DNA of 64,000 nucleotides from Pholis gunnellus (GCA_910591455.2 OU342817.1:20586890-20650889); one strand, 5' to 3'. Numbered from the stretch's first letter, positions 1 through 13,726 are shown. Program-made: numbers and translations. The notes: generated by a model from the sequence alone, not told the origin.

Positions 1-43
1 TGGACTATAGAATAACTAAGAGTTGTTATTGTCTCTTACCATC

Positions 44-76
44 TTTTTTTTTACTTTTTTTTTTTTTTTTTTTTTT
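44..76. repeat. Poly-T tract
   Basis: A run of T interrupted once by AC. On the minus strand it would be a poly-A tail, but no retroposon body is visible beside it. Confidence 0.8.
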
Positions 77-149
77 ACAATACCAACCAAGTTGCAAAAC
101 TAACTCAATAAAACCCACATATTGCTTTGTAACACTATAAACTAACACA

Positions 150-1084
150 TTCTCAATCCCAACTAGTCAACTACCGACGCTCGGTCGGTGGCCCTACACT
201 TCACAGTATGGCGCTGTATTAACCCGTCTAGAGCGTAGACCGTATAAGACGTGCATGTAGTATTCGCGACCCATTGGTTTGTGGACTGCAGTTTTGAATT
301 CTTGAGTTTGGAGTTTTGGCCATTTTTCAACCAGTGAGCAGAAGTGACCATATTTCGCCTGCAGAGGAGTGATGTAGGGACGGCGTATACGGCTTGGGTA
401 GCAGCAGCGACCTGTCAATCAAAAGGTAGCCCCGCCCCAAAAGCATACCCTGCTTCATGGTCTGTTTGACTCTAAATGGACCATCATTTACTAAATGAAC
501 ATCATGCTGTATTGAAGAAGACTTGAAACTAGAGATTGAGACCATAAACTCATGTTTACGATGTTTACTGAGGTAATAAATCAAGAGAGAAGTAAAGTCA
601 TTTTCTCATAGACTTCTATACAACCAGAGGAGTCGCCCCCTGGTGGACATTAGAGAGAATGCAGGTTTAAGGCACTTAAAGACGAGTATGTCCTCTGGTC
701 CAGTGTCAGCTTTGAATTTGTCAGTTTCCGTGCCTTACATGCAAACAGTGTTTTATTACAACAAACTTTCAACATAGGTTTACTTAGTTTTGTGATTTAT
801 TTTATGCAACAAAAGTAATTGGTTGGTAAGTGTGTTATGTAAAATAAGTAGGTAAGTTACGTATCAAAACTACAGTAAAATAAGTGAACATTGACTTGTG
901 TTGAACCAACCAACCCCCTATCGCGCTACTCTATACTACGTCAGTTGCCCTGAGCGCCTGTGATTTTACATTGGAGTTAGTTGAAAGCCTGTCACGTCTC
1001 ATACAGACACTAAAAGGCGCCTGATACCGACACACTGAGGGGCACTGACCAAGCGTCTGCATTTGACGAGCTGAGGGTGAGAAC
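150..1084. mobile_element. Non-autonomous DNA element with ~50-bp imperfect inverted termini, copy 1
   Basis: The left end (from TTCTCAATCCCAAC) is matched, inverted, by the right end, whose reverse complement starts TTCTCACCCTCAGC. Similarity continues for about 50 bp on both sides (GACGCTTGGTCAGTG-like block). A second copy with the same termini and similar interior lies at 48407-49621. No transposase frame was found, so the element looks non-autonomous. I see no clear target duplication, so the superfamily is not assigned. Short open frames inside have no recognisable similarity. Confidence 0.65.
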
Positions 1085-1590
1085 GATTTGTATGAGTTGT
1101 TAGCAGAGGTATAAATCATGTATTAACTGCTAATTAGTGAATACTTATGTAGTTACTGAATAACTCTGAATCAGGGACGACAGTAGATAATTGTATGTAC
1201 TTTAGAACTGACTCCTAAATGCTATGTTAATGAACCAGAGACGTCTGTAAATGACTCAGGTTAACTCTGAATAAGCCGATCAATGACCCAGAACTAATAA
1301 CTGCTCATTACTTCCTTATAAGGAACTTATTCATCACTCTTGGTGCCCCCTCACACAAAGTGGTGAATCATCAAAGCTACTCGGAATGCAACATGACTCT
1401 GATTTCTCACCATTACTCACTATTTATGTCTTGCAGCAGCACACAATGTCAACATCCAGAAAGATGGAGAGAGGAGATTAAAGCTAGATGAAGAGAATCA
1501 GATGACAATGACAGAGGCCTCCTGCACCAATCAAGTGGCCTGAATCACCAAAAACTGTTTGTTGCCTGGCAACCTGAATCCTTTAAATTT
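1085..1590. other. No feature seen
   Basis: AT-rich sequence without a recognisable coding frame or repeat. Confidence 0.5.
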
Positions 1591-1711
1591 GTTTGTGTGT
1601 GTGTGTGTGTGCATGTGCATAGGTTGTGGTTTTCTCATGTTTTACACTGCATTAACAGGGTCAATCCACTTTTAGAACTATCATGTACCATCATGTCTTG
1701 TGTCCCATCTG

Positions 1712-1748
<37 letters not shown>

Positions 1749-1920
1749 TATCATTGTGAGCACCATTTTTCAGTTTGAAACCTTGACAGTGAGGACATTT
1801 TGGCCCTCACCTTTCGAACAGACCTTCAAAGGCCTGGTTAGGTTAGGGGGCTCGAGAATGCATTATGTCAATGAGTGTCCTCGCAAGTATAGAAGTGCAG
1901 GATGTGTGTGTGTGTGTGTG
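1591..1920. repeat. Cluster of three TG microsatellites
   Basis: TG dinucleotide runs at about 1591-1610, 1717-1747 and 1903-1920. The 112-codon frame crossing them is Cys/Val-rich only because of these runs and is not considered a gene. Confidence 0.85.
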
Positions 1921-2079
1921 CAACTTTTCGTATGATCGAAAGCCAGAAACATGTCAATTTTCGCTTGTTACATGCATACAGTCTTTTCAAAATTAACTTC
2001 CGTCTCCATGGGAAATAACTCCGTTAGGTTGAGGAGAAGATTGTGAAGTACGTAATTAGATTAAAACAGTGCGTTTTGT

Positions 2080-2166
<87 letters not shown>
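2080..2166. repeat. Compound (GT)n(GA)n microsatellite
   Basis: About 36 GT units followed by about 7 GA units, without visible interruption. Likely length-polymorphic. Confidence 0.95.
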
Positions 2167-2195
2167 AATGAATCACATGTAAAATGCTGAGCTGC

Positions 2196-2330
2196 TGTGG
2201 CTCTGAAGGAAAGTGGCTCCTCCTCTATTCAGAAGATCGGCCGTTTGATCCCCGGCTGTTGAAGTGTCCTTGGGTAAGACACTGGAGCCCAGATTGCACA
2301 TTGCTGGCTTTTATAGGAAAACACACGAAG
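2196..2330 (+). mobile_element. tRNA-derived SINE fragment
   Basis: The B-box-like GTTTGATCCCCGGCTG is followed by AAGTGTCCTTGGGTAAGACACT, the standard head/body junction of fish tRNA-derived SINEs. The 3' L2-like tail is missing, so the copy is truncated. The same body occurs at 6090, 36733, 45535 and 63893. Confidence 0.8.
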
Positions 2331-3337
2331 AATGAAGAATAACTTTTGTTAGGATATCATACAAACTGTTGTTTGCAGGAGTGTTGGCTTATGCTCAAAC
2401 CCAGCAGTCTGCAACCCCAAGAACCTCTGAGTGGCAAAGAAATGAAACAGAGAAAAGCAGGAATTCAATATATTTGTGAAAGTATTTTCTTCATACTAAC
2501 TTAAAAAGTAAATGGATTTTTAGATTTTCCATCAATTTATCAAAGTAATCAATTACTTTGTGTGATATTGTGTGTTAACAAAGCTTCCCTTGCCATGCCC
2601 CATACAAAAGGTTTGTGAGTGGATATTTGGTGTTCACGCAGTGCGTGGGTTTAGCTGTGCAACATACGCTTTGCAGATAACTGTGTGTGTGTGTGTGTGT
2701 GTGTGTGCTGCAGGCCTGTGCTCTAATAATTAGTCTTGCCATCTGTGTGTCAGAGGGTGGCAGCCATACTGTCTTCATGCCTGCAGCTATGAAACTATAC
2801 AGAGTGGTCTGCACCACTGTCGAGGACCGACTCAATGTCACAGCACAGTCAAAGTAAAAACACACCTCATGAGAACTTTTCATTAGAACTGAAAGTTGAT
2901 AGTAATTGGTTCATCAAATAGACATACCCTTTCTTTCTATTGCTATGCAGATTTTGGTTTATTTTTCCAGGCTTTGAAACGTCTAAAATCTAAAGTTATC
3001 ACTTTGGGAAAAAATCAACAAAATCACACTTGAATCCTATTCGGCCTTAAAACACCCATCAAACAACAATAGTCACGACAATATAAAAGTGTTAATCCAC
3101 ATAAACATTCTTTAGCACTTGCCAGCCTGCTTCTTTGACTTGGTGTTTGGGTAAGTATCTATGCAATATGCTAATGGTGCTAAGCAGGTAAAACATTGTT
3201 TATAATACTCACCAGTCTGATGAAAGTGGACCAAAGATACTGGAAAGGGCAGAGGGTGGAGTCAAGCTGTGCTTCTTCTTCAGTTTGATGGTATAGAGGT
3301 TGATGGGCCATCACTTTGATCATATTTAATAAAACCC
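2331..3337. other. No gene; one short TG repeat
   Basis: Only a TG run at about 2682-2707 stands out. No coding similarity recognised. Confidence 0.5.
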
Positions 3338-3540
3338 AGCGGCGGGCCGTGCATTTTATACCTGGGCCTTCACTGCTGTCCTGCAGCTGAAACACAGCTA
3401 CGGTCATTATGTGTTTTGTGTAAAAATGAAGCTCAACACCTATAAATACACTAACTGCAGAGAATACACCGAGACTGTGTCTCCTCTCTGCTCTGACTGC
3501 TGCTGAGCTGCATTCTGGAAATTAGTCCTAACGGCCAGTT
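3338..3540 (+). mobile_element. Possible DNA-transposon terminus (CAGCGGCGGGCCGTGC type)
   Basis: The sequence from 3338 begins CAGCGGCGGGCCGTGC and continues into TGGGCCTTCACTGCTG. A related start, CAGTGGTGGGCCGTCAGG, is at 15334, and its inverted form ends at 49505. Such CAG-initiated GC-rich ends are typical of cut-and-paste element termini. The other end of this copy was not found, so the right coordinate is arbitrary. Confidence 0.4.
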
Positions 3541-3618
3541 AAGAGTTGTGAGGAGTCAGCAGTCAAGGACATTATGAAACAGTCAATTTAATATGTCTTC
3601 AATAAAATGTGTTCTCAT

Positions 3619-3621
<3 letters not shown>

Positions 3622-3715
<94 letters not shown>
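3622..3715. repeat. Long (CA)n microsatellite, about 47 units
   Basis: Uninterrupted CA dinucleotides. The 83-codon minus-strand frame across it (poly Val-Cys) is an artefact. Confidence 0.95.
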
Positions 3716-3717
<2 letters not shown>

Positions 3718-6089
3718 CGACAGAACATGCTACGCCTGGTGGAGATAATTAATGCATACAATATAATCAACCACTGACAAAGCCTATAATTCTGCCAGTG
3801 GCCTCTATAGATCTCGTCTTTACAAGACAAATAATGAAAGAAGCTTTGACAGTTCAACAAACACAACGATGTTTGTCACTGAAGTCGCACAATAACAAGA
3901 CAAACAGTCAGGGTCAGAAAATAATGGAATGAGGCTGTAAAGTCAGAGCAGAGGGGTCCGTCTCCTCTCGGTAGACGAGGCAAAGAGGGCAAGGCAGGGG
4001 AGGGTGCTGCATGTGTGCTACACAATGGGATGGTGGGTGCATGTACTTTTTCTCAGGTGCCTCCAGAGGGTAAACCAAGAGCGGAGCACGTTAGTGGGCG
4101 TATAGCACAAACAAAAGAAATGTGTACCAGAAGGAAGTAAAAGTCACTCGTAGCACTTTGCTGAGGAAACTCAATGAAATAGCTTCCAGTAGCTTCGGCT
4201 GTATAACAATTTACATCAGACAGACAAATGCTGCTCTGGGTCAATAGGATGCAGATCGTCGGTCCTGTGCCAACCTCTCCTTCAAACACTTTTGCAACTG
4301 ACGCAAATTCACGTCGCTGCTGGTATAATGCTGCTGCTATCCTGATGCAACATATTCCCAGACGAGTATTTGCATTGTGTTGTGTGGTGTGTAAGGGCCT
4401 TAATAAAGAGGGAGATGGATTTACATTAGATTTAGTTTAAGGCCCGGTGGGTCTAATAAAGAAGCTAAAGTGTGCCTTGTGCGCTGGTATCAAGACGTGA
4501 GGGCCATACTGCCCAAGTGTTAATGTTTGATTCCCTGTGAGTGAGACCAGGCTAGCCAGTACCCATCACTGGGATAATATAAACTGCCCCGCCCTACCCA
4601 CCACCCCCATCACCCTCTAACAGTCATTATAGCACTTGCTGTTTATTTGAGCCAAACAGCAGCAGTTATGACAGCCCTCTCTTAAACACAACATGGTTAC
4701 TACTTACCCAGGGGTCAAGCACTGAAGGGCTTCTATTTTCATACCGCCTACTGGTCTGTAATAAGCTTTTTTCCCTCTGCCTCGCTCTCTCCATGGCCAC
4801 CAGTCAGTTCAACACATCTCAGAAACAGGACTGCAGTGAACATATCAGTTTTGGAAAAACAACGACCATAACATATAAAATGATGTGCATTGATAACATG
4901 CAACAATACATGTCTATCATTAAAGTCCGAAAATGAACAGTCGGACTAATCTGTTTACAGATGACCATGTGTGCTTCTTGTTCCTCTTCTTTTGTTTTCT
5001 CTTCAACCCTTCGTCTTCACTTCAGACTGATGGGATTCGTTCAACAGAGAGATGATGAGGAGGAAATCAGTGGGAGGTCAATATTAGATTAGAAAGCATG
5101 GGAGGGAGAGGAAGGAAGAACAGGAAGGAGGAGGAGAGTGGCATGCAGTTAGCATTGATAGAGCACTGGCTGCTTATTGCTTTCAATCCCCAACCAATGT
5201 AACCCACCCTCACTGCCACCTCTCTCTCTACAACCTCTACACAATAAAATACAAAAAGATATAAGTGATATCATATCTCTCTATACAATGAAACTTACAA
5301 ATGGTAATAACACCATGTTGGATGGTCGCTCCTTCTAGTATTGGTGTCACACTTTCTCGTACACATAAAAAGAGAGGTTTCGTTTACACCTGGCCAGTTA
5401 GAGTTCTTAGGTGGTTTACAGAAACAGTTGGGATGGAGGAACAGAAAATACTAAATACCTTGTAGCTGTAACAGCAACACAAGCAGAGAAGAAAGAACAT
5501 TTCTTGGCTGTAATTTTAACATTAAAGGTCTTTTCAGACCAAACATGATTATTTAACAATTAAGAAATGTCTTTGAGCCTGTCCACTCCAAATACGATAC
5601 TTTCATATTTTGCAGTGCTGTGTGTGTTTTCTCTCCGCTGCTGTTTTGATTTCTGGGATGAAAAACAAGGCAGCAATTAAAATAATGACCTTTGCTCACA
5701 AGATCAATAGATTTTCTTTGACCTCAATGTCATTCGGTTCATGCCAACAGAACATACAATATACAATTCAATATGGATATCGATCTTGCAAAATTGTCCT
5801 CGATATTTTATTATTGTAAAATGTTATTTTTGCAAGGCTAAGCGCCAACTAATGATCCAACATTATGCACTTTGATTGGATTAAAACCTGATTACATCCG
5901 TCTGTTTTCAATACGGAGGAGGACTACAGCACGCAAAGTCCTCAAAGGAATTCCATCTGAAGGAGAAGATACAATCTAACAGCCAGTTCAAAACTAATAC
6001 CTGGGAATACAAGGTTACATTATGCAGGCTGAAAACAAAGACTGAGCTCACAATAAATGTGAAGCTGCAGTGAATAAACAAGGACATCA
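3716..6089. other. No gene recognised
   Basis: Unique-looking AT-rich sequence. A purine-rich patch (GGAGGGAGAGGAAGG) lies near 5101-5140. Open frames are below 95 codons and show no domain or family resemblance. Confidence 0.5.
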
Positions 6090-6277
6090 AACTGTGGCTA
6101 AGTGGAGAGCAGGGCCGTCCTTCAACAAGAGGATCGGCGGTTCGATCCCCGGCTCTGCTCGTCGCATGTCGATGTGTCCTTGAGCAAGGCACTCAAAGGT
6201 GTAGAAATGTGATAAAATCTGAATTGTAAGTCGCTTTGGATGAATCGTCTGCTAAATGACTGTAATGTAATGAATGA
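6090..6277 (+). mobile_element. Complete tRNA-derived SINE with L2-type tail
   Basis: A tRNA-like head holds an A-box-like TGGCTAAGTGG and a B-box GGTTCGATCCCCGGC. A body with ATGTGTCCTTGAGCAAGGCAC follows, then the 3' tail TGTAAGTCGCTTTGGATGA...GTCTGCTAAATGACTG ending in a short TAATG repeat. The tail nearly matches the 3' end of the L2 copy at 54334-54380, as expected of a SINE mobilised by L2 reverse transcriptase. Confidence 0.9.
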
Positions 6278-8499
6278 AATGGCACGCCAGTCAAAATGGA
6301 ACGCTTGGAGGTCGGAGGTTGAAAGTTTCCACTGGGAAGGTTTTGACCTCCGAGTTGTCAGCAATGCGCAGCATTGGAACGGATGGAGTTGCAGAGGATT
6401 TAGTCAATTACCTTTCATGGAACATTGTATGTGTGCTGTGTCGTATATGATAATGCCACTACACTCCTGGTGATATGAGCTTCAAAGCTAGAAGAAATAC
6501 TGACTGAGCACAGGATGTAGTGTCCCACGCTGCTTCAGGTGTGTGTAACTGCATTGTTCTTTGACATCAGAAGCTGTAGTTGGGAGTCCTGCTGTCTCAT
6601 CACATTTAGATGACTCGAGAGGATGAAGGCCAGATTTACAAAGCTTTTCATGCACACATGAGGCAGTCAGGCTCAGAAATGTTAAATATCAAACAGATAC
6701 ACATATCAGTATTATGTAGTGCACAGCTGAAGAACAGTGAGTGTGGGATGAGACGCTTAGGAGCCTCAGCTTTTGCTGGTTAATCTGAAACGTGTCTCTG
6801 TGGCCAGTTTAGATGAGTTACGAGGTTCATCTGTTCTCTGACCTTGGAATTTTTGGATAGATATTTATCGATGCAACTTTACCACACAAACACAGGGATT
6901 ATTTGCACACAGGCCTCTCCTCTCCCATTCCTGTTTCTGGACAGTGTAGAGAAACTCAACCAACCAGTGAGAGTCCACCTCAGGAGGTGACAGCAGTGGA
7001 GCAACACCAGCATCAGAGCGATTGGAAGGAGTGGAGGGGAACGGTATGGAGCGTTGAATACCAAATGAATAAGATCTATTTGAACTGGTTGATCTTTACA
7101 ATGGATACCAAGAAAGATTGTACACTGCTTAATTTTAATGTTTAGTCAACATTAGTCTCATTGACTTTAGAGGGCTGCCTGTTGTGATGGCCTGATCCAC
7201 ATGGTTCATTCTGTTGATGCTTGATCCTCTTGGATCTACAATAATCTTCTGGCTGCGGAATGTCTCAATAGGTAAAGGAAGTGAGCGCCTCTCTTGCTTG
7301 CTAATTTCCTCTCCTCTCCGAAACAAGTGCCCGCTTTTTTGGAATAAACCTTAAAAAGGACATACCCCAAATCAGATATGATGCGTATTGAGGGGATATG
7401 AGGGTGGGTCCATTGCTATTTGTTTTTGTGGTTTTCAGATTTGTATATAATTCTTTAGCTCCCCTGAGGTCTTCCTTATGTATTCAAATCCTAACCCTAA
7501 CCCAACGGACCCGTTCAGATATTTCCAAATGTAGCACAGCTAAAGTTGACTCAGCTAGAGCTACAGTTGACATAATTCATAACCTTATTGATTAGCCTAC
7601 TTTGGCAACCTAATTCACTGATTTCTGCTCACAACTAAGTGGACTTTTACATTTAAAAACTGAAAAAGTGTACAGCTGATTTCCTGTAAAAAGGGGACTT
7701 TTGGTCAGACCTCCTTAATTGTAAAAGTTTCAGGTTTTTTGTCGTCTTGTCTGAATGTAGGAGAAACACACAGACTTCCATTTTGTCTTGTTAACAGTCA
7801 AAGTATTATTACATCCTATTCCTGAAGGCCTGCTTTTGTTTTGGCCGTGCTTGTGAATGTTTCTTCGGCAGTTCAGCGGAGTTAAAAAGAGACAGGTCTT
7901 TGTTCTCACAAAGTGTTAACGTTGCTCAAACAATCATCAGTTCATAAGTTCCACTCATTGGTTTCACACAAAGCTCAGTCAAAGTTATCTATTCAGTCTG
8001 TACTCTGGTTGTTCCCATCATTATATCATTATTATAATAACATGGCAATTTGACTGAGAATTACTGGCCTGTCAGATGCATGTCATCTGTTCATTCATCG
8101 CTGAAAAGAGTTTCTCAACTAAAATATTCTTTTGCTGTATTTTCTTAACAAACTTAAGTATAAGGTACAAGTACCTCAAAATTCCTTAAAGACCCAGTGA
8201 ACTGAACAATACTTCTTTTACATCAAATTGCTGTCACTAAGGAGCACAATGTTGATTTTAAAATATGAAACTACCAAGGGTAACTTTCAACTGGTCACAA
8301 TGTACTGATGCCTCTAAATGACCTACATGACCTACATGAGTGAACACGACGGGACACGATGCTGCTGGAGGCCGTATTACTGGGCCCTGGGAGGGAAAAG
8401 AGGCCCAGTAGAACCAGGACGAAGGATGAGATCATTGAATGGTGGATTAATTAAGGAGGAGGTTTCTTTTATTCTCACATTTGCAGCAGGGGAAATATT
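6278..8499. other. No gene recognised
   Basis: No coding similarity. A two-unit CCTAACCCTAACCC stretch near 7490 resembles telomere repeat but is far too short to mean anything. Confidence 0.5.
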
Positions 8500-8905
8500 T
8501 ATTAATCAAATTTATTTAAAAGGGACCATAATACAAGATATACCATAAAAAACATACAAGACACTCAATACAACACTACACACAAATAGCATATAAAAAA
8601 TTAATGTTTGTCAATAAAATCAAGTCAGAAAGACCACAAGAATTGAGGTCAGTGTGTGCAGTGTTGTGCAGCTTTTAAAATACCTTTTAAATTGGATTTA
8701 AAAGTGCTAATAGAGCTGCAGCTCCTCACACCTTCAGGCAGGGTGTTCCACTGATGTGTTGCTTTTACAGAGAAGGCAGATTGTCCAAAAGTAGTGCGGC
8801 GAAATGGTATTTTACAGTCTCGTGTAGAGGATATTCTTGATGATCGAATGGAACTGACTGAGCGAGTGTATACAAAGTCACGGAGTGGAGGAGGGGCCAA
8901 ACCAT
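8500..8905 (-). pseudogene. LINE ORF2 C-terminal fragment with 3' tail
   Basis: The minus-strand frame 8649-8900 (83 codons) contains a block of the type PFRRTTFGQSAFSVKA followed by WNTLPEGVR. This is the conserved end of the reverse-transcriptase ORF in jockey/CR1-group LINEs. Below 8640 an AT-rich 3' untranslated tail follows. The copy is 5'-truncated and lacks the whole catalytic region. The exact clade cannot be decided from this short piece. Confidence 0.7.
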
Positions 8906-9157
8906 TTAAAAGTCTATAGACCTATAGAAATAGTGTCTTTTTACTTAGTTTATGTTGATGTGGCGTGCGGATCGTGGTGGGAGGAGCACAAACACATATT
9001 GATATATAATAAGATCTCGGCAGTTGATGGTAAAACACAAATCACTTTTGTATCACTATTACAGACAATGGACGGACTTTCTGTCATCTGTCATCCACTG
9101 CCATCTTGCCTCCTGTTTACTGTTATCTGCTCCTATGGTGGGCCTTCGGACCTCTGC

Positions 9158-9640
9158 AGCTCATCCAGAATGCAGCAGCTTGGCTGGTTTTCAACTTACC
9201 CAGGTTATCCCACACTACCCACATCCCCAGCACCCTGCACCGGCTCCCGCTGCTCCAACCCAATTGATTATACTGGTACTAACCTACTTTGCTGTGAACT
9301 GCTCAGGCCCATCCTACATCCAGAGCAAAACCATGTATCACGGTCACACCATAAACCCCAGCCCAACAATACGCTCTGCTGCTGCCAACCAGCCTGCTAC
9401 TCATGATGATGCTCAACATAGTCATGACTGTTTTCTGTCCTAACTCGACAGAAGGAACTCTACACTGTTCCTCCATTTCTTCTTGTTTCTTAATGTAGCA
9501 CTTGAAGTAGATCAGCATACTTGATGTAGATGATGTGCTTGTGTGATGCTGGCAGTTCTTGAGGTTGTGCCCACAAGGCTGAATGCCCTGATAGTAAGTT
9601 GCTTTGGATATCAAAATTCAGCTATATGAATTTAATATTA
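9158..9640 (+). pseudogene. Degenerate L2 LINE 3' end
   Basis: At 9158 the frame reads LIQNAAAWLVFNLPRLSHTT, matching the block LVQKAAARLVFDRPKFSHTT of the better L2 copy at 53772-53826. The reading frame is then lost to stops. The fragment ends near 9588-9620 in a decayed L2 tail (GTAAGTTGCTTTGGATA). It is an old, 5'-truncated insertion. The 139- and 173-codon frames overlapping it are shadow frames. Confidence 0.7.
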
Positions 9641-9741
9641 AATATTAAATTCAATATAAAAATGTAGCTACAGCACAGTTAGTATAAGACAGATGAAGGA
9701 CAATTTTAGGAAAATGTAAGAGCGATGAGCAAACATGAGCT

Positions 9742-9745
<4 letters not shown>

Positions 9746-9781
<36 letters not shown>

Positions 9782-9895
9782 AAGAGACAAAGAGAGAGAG
9801 ACAAAGAGAGAGAGAGAGAGACAAAGAGAGAGACAAAGAGAGAGAGAGAGACAAAGAGAGAGAGAGAGAGACAAAGAGAGAGAGAGAGAAAGAGA
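9746..9895. repeat. (GA)n / GACAAA purine tract
   Basis: About 150 bp of pure GA repeats with interspersed ACAAAG units, almost strictly purine on the plus strand. It opens several reading frames by chance (poly Arg-Glu and poly Ser-Leu), none of them genes. Such tracts can adopt triplex structures. Confidence 0.95.
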
Positions 9896-10665
<770 letters not shown>

Positions 10666-12827
10666 GGGCGGCCTGCACATTGCCGTAGGGCTGCATAACA
10701 TCTGAATGACAAAGAGACAGATAAACGAGTATCGCCACAGGTCTTCGTCTTCTGGTTGTCACCGAAAAAGCAAGTCTTGTTTTTGTCCTCTTGAGCCTCA
10801 GGAAGCCTGCCTGAACCTTTTCTCCTCCGACTGACACTACAGATTAAAGTATGCATGCCTGCTTTAGTCATATTCTGTTAGCTGTTAAATCCATGAAGCT
10901 GTGGACACAACAGACATAACAAATAGGACTTGACCTGGACCTGCATATTGTTTTGTATCAGGAGAAGTTCAAGGTTCGGTACGTCCTTCTGTTTTGGCGT
11001 CACGGTTTGGCAGGTTTTCTGTTCAGCAGGCAAAACGATATAAAATAATAAAGTTAATACTTTTTTTTCATTTATTTAATATACACATGTCAACAGTCCA
11101 TAATTCTATTGTAACAGTTAACAAACTCAAGTATTAACTTGTAGTGGACATTGATAGACTATTTAGCAGTTTGAGTCACAGACTGTACTAAAGGATGTTG
11201 CATACCGAACCACAGATCCTGTACCGATATTCCAGCCCACGCTGTGTAATACATGTGTTTCCATTGGGTAGCATTTGAAGAGAGAAACCCAATGTGAACA
11301 GAGCTATAAGCCACCCCAACCCTCCAATTTCTAAGCACAGCTTTGCCTCAACTCTTGGCAGGTACATCTCTGTAAGCAAAATGCTAATCTTAGAGGCCTC
11401 TGGCTTGAGCCAGACTGCCTCAGCACCGGGATCCGCCATGACATACCTCTTGGACAGACTGACCAGCAGTGTTTACCTAATGTAATGTGAACAATGTGGG
11501 ATCCAGGATTTAGGAGAGACCAACAGTTCCCAGGACTATTGGGCTCTTAACTCAAAGCTGGTTCCTCTCCCGTATTCCTGTTTTGGGGCAGGCCTGAGAG
11601 GCACCCAGGTCGTGGCTGGTCCAGGTTCTTCCCCTCTGGGGAGCTTTACTGTGGCTTTCCCATTTGGACATCCATCTCCACCTCCCCACTGGGCTGCTTA
11701 CCAGATGCTTGTATGGGATGTCTCTAAACCTTGACCGACTGTTTATTATTGAGTATTAGGTTCAGCCCAAACCTAAACTTACTCTTTCTGTTCCCCTCAC
11801 CATGTATTTCTGCCTACATTGAATATTTAGAGCCTTCTCTCCTCACCTCTTTCAAACCAGTAATTCATTTTTGTTCGCCCAAATTGTCTATGGGACACAT
11901 TGTGGGCCTTTATCAGGAACGGGTATCTTGTGATACACTGGTCGACCCTGCCTGCAGTTGCTTGATATTTGTGGAAATATTGCTTTGAGGGGATAATGAA
12001 CACAATAAAAATACCAAAAATCAAATGCCTGTCCAATTACTTTTGCCTTACAAAATCTGAACATTGTCATCAAAAACCACATCAGAAGACACAAATATTA
12101 AAATAATATCAAGTCATTTTGTATGTGTTTTGTTTTTCTATATATCCTTGATACAGTGCTAATGTTTCCTTTTTCAGTTGGAGCCTAGACGTACTGTGCT
12201 GGCTCCATATGTATCTGTTCTATCCAAAATGAAAGTACACATTTGCTGAAATAGATACAAATAGTTCAGGATTGGTGGTTCAGGGTTGATTGCAAATCCA
12301 CCTGAATGGAAGTGAGTCAAGTATTCCATGAGCAGTGATGAATATTCACACTTCCAATCCCCTTTGTGGCATTGAAACCATCAGCCATAATGGATGCATT
12401 CAATCAGCAGTAATGGATGGATTTGCTTTCAATAAAGGGTTACCTTAAAACAAAATGCTTTCACTTCAATATGTGAAGAGCTTTGAGCGTCACGACAATT
12501 TGGAGAAGCTTGCTTTTATCCTTTTCTGTGAACTCTAGATGACCCTTAATAAAAAACAAACACTTAGCAGAGCTTCCATTACAATCAGCCTGACCCACTG
12601 ACCCGAAACCAGGGGCGCTGTGGACGTCACGTATCGGTACTTCGAGAGTGATTGGTTGAAAAAAATCAATGCCGTTTTCCATGACATGAATGTGAAAGAG
12701 CCAACAGATTTGTTTTATTCATAAAAATGCAACATTGAGCCAAAAACAACCAGTTATATAGATCATTATGGTATGGGTTAAGAGCGAACAAATGCATGAA
12801 CTGGGCTATGGCATCATGCATAGAGAG
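10666..12827. other. No gene recognised
   Basis: No family resemblance in any frame. Near 12020-12045 the string CCAATTACTTTTG resembles the terminal part of Tc1-type elements, but there is too little of it to call. Confidence 0.45.
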
Positions 12828-13718
12828 TAGGGGTGTAACGGTTCAACAATACAGTGGTGCCACGGTTCCGTACGGCACGGTTCAATACAGCAAAGAAGCA
12901 GAAATGCCATCATAAAGTATGTTCTTTTTTTACTTTGAACATTGATGGATTATTTGTGTACAGGAAGCTGCAGCAACTCCTGTTTCGTCTTTAACACATG
13001 GACTGACTGCTGTTGTGCTTCTGTTAAAGAAGGTCACTCTCTCTCTGAACTTGGGAGGAGGCCAGAGATCCTCTGCGCTGCCGCTGCTTTCTAAAATGCT
13101 AGATTAACGACATCAGCCTATTGGTTTCGCTACAGTCAGATAGCTTTGTGTAGCCTGTGACGTCTGGCCGTCTGTTGTCAGAGCAGCAGCGGGAGCTTCG
13201 GACATTTGATTCTCTGTTTGGGCTTTTGTTTTCTTTTACAAAGCAGGAATTATGGTCTGGAGAAATGGGCTTGTGAATGAGTAGTGTCACGGGGCTCAAT
13301 AGCATTAAGCATGTTAGTACAGCCTGCACTTTCTGCTCCAGAGGGTCTCATATTCGTGACTATAAATGTACCTTTAGCCCTGTTTGGATCAGTAGGGAAC
13401 AGCTACCTAAACGCTGCGGGGAGAGTTTGTAGCGTGTGTGCTGCTGTTGGTTTTCCTGGTAAGCTAGTTGAGCAGAGCGTGTAGAATGTTGTTCTTCCGT
13501 GGTGGGCGTGTCAGACTGCACGTTGTCTGTTACGTCAGGTGGGTTGCCATGTTGAGCACAGTGGCTCCACCGAGAGACCATTATATTCCCCACAATTTAA
13601 TTAAGCTGTACTATGAATGGAATAGTATTATTCAAACGTATTGTTTGGTTCGTAATGCGTACCGAACCGTGAGCCTCATACCGAACGGTTCAATACAAAT
13701 ACGTGTATTACACCCCTA
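12828..13718. mobile_element. Non-autonomous hAT-type element (891 bp)
   Basis: The left end TAGGGGTGTAACGG and the right end TATTACACCCCTA are inverted repeats. GGTTC/GAACC and CCGTACGG-type subterminal motifs repeat just inside both ends. Flanks ATAGAGAG (12820-12827) and ACAGAGCG (13719-13726) agree at 6 of 8 positions, consistent with the 8-bp target duplication of hAT transposons. No transposase frame is present. A related end on the opposite strand lies at 60845-60930. Confidence 0.8.
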
Positions 13719-13726
13719 ACAGAGCG

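Noticed and set aside
6120..6170. tRNA gene suggested by A and B boxes
   Set aside because: The flanking body and L2 tail show it is a SINE; no cloverleaf with acceptor stem was evident.
7485..7510. Interstitial telomere-like CCTAACCCTAACCC
   Set aside because: Only two units, expected by chance.
12000..12060. Possible Tc1 terminal sequence (CCAATTACTTTTG)
   Set aside because: Too short and without an inverted partner.
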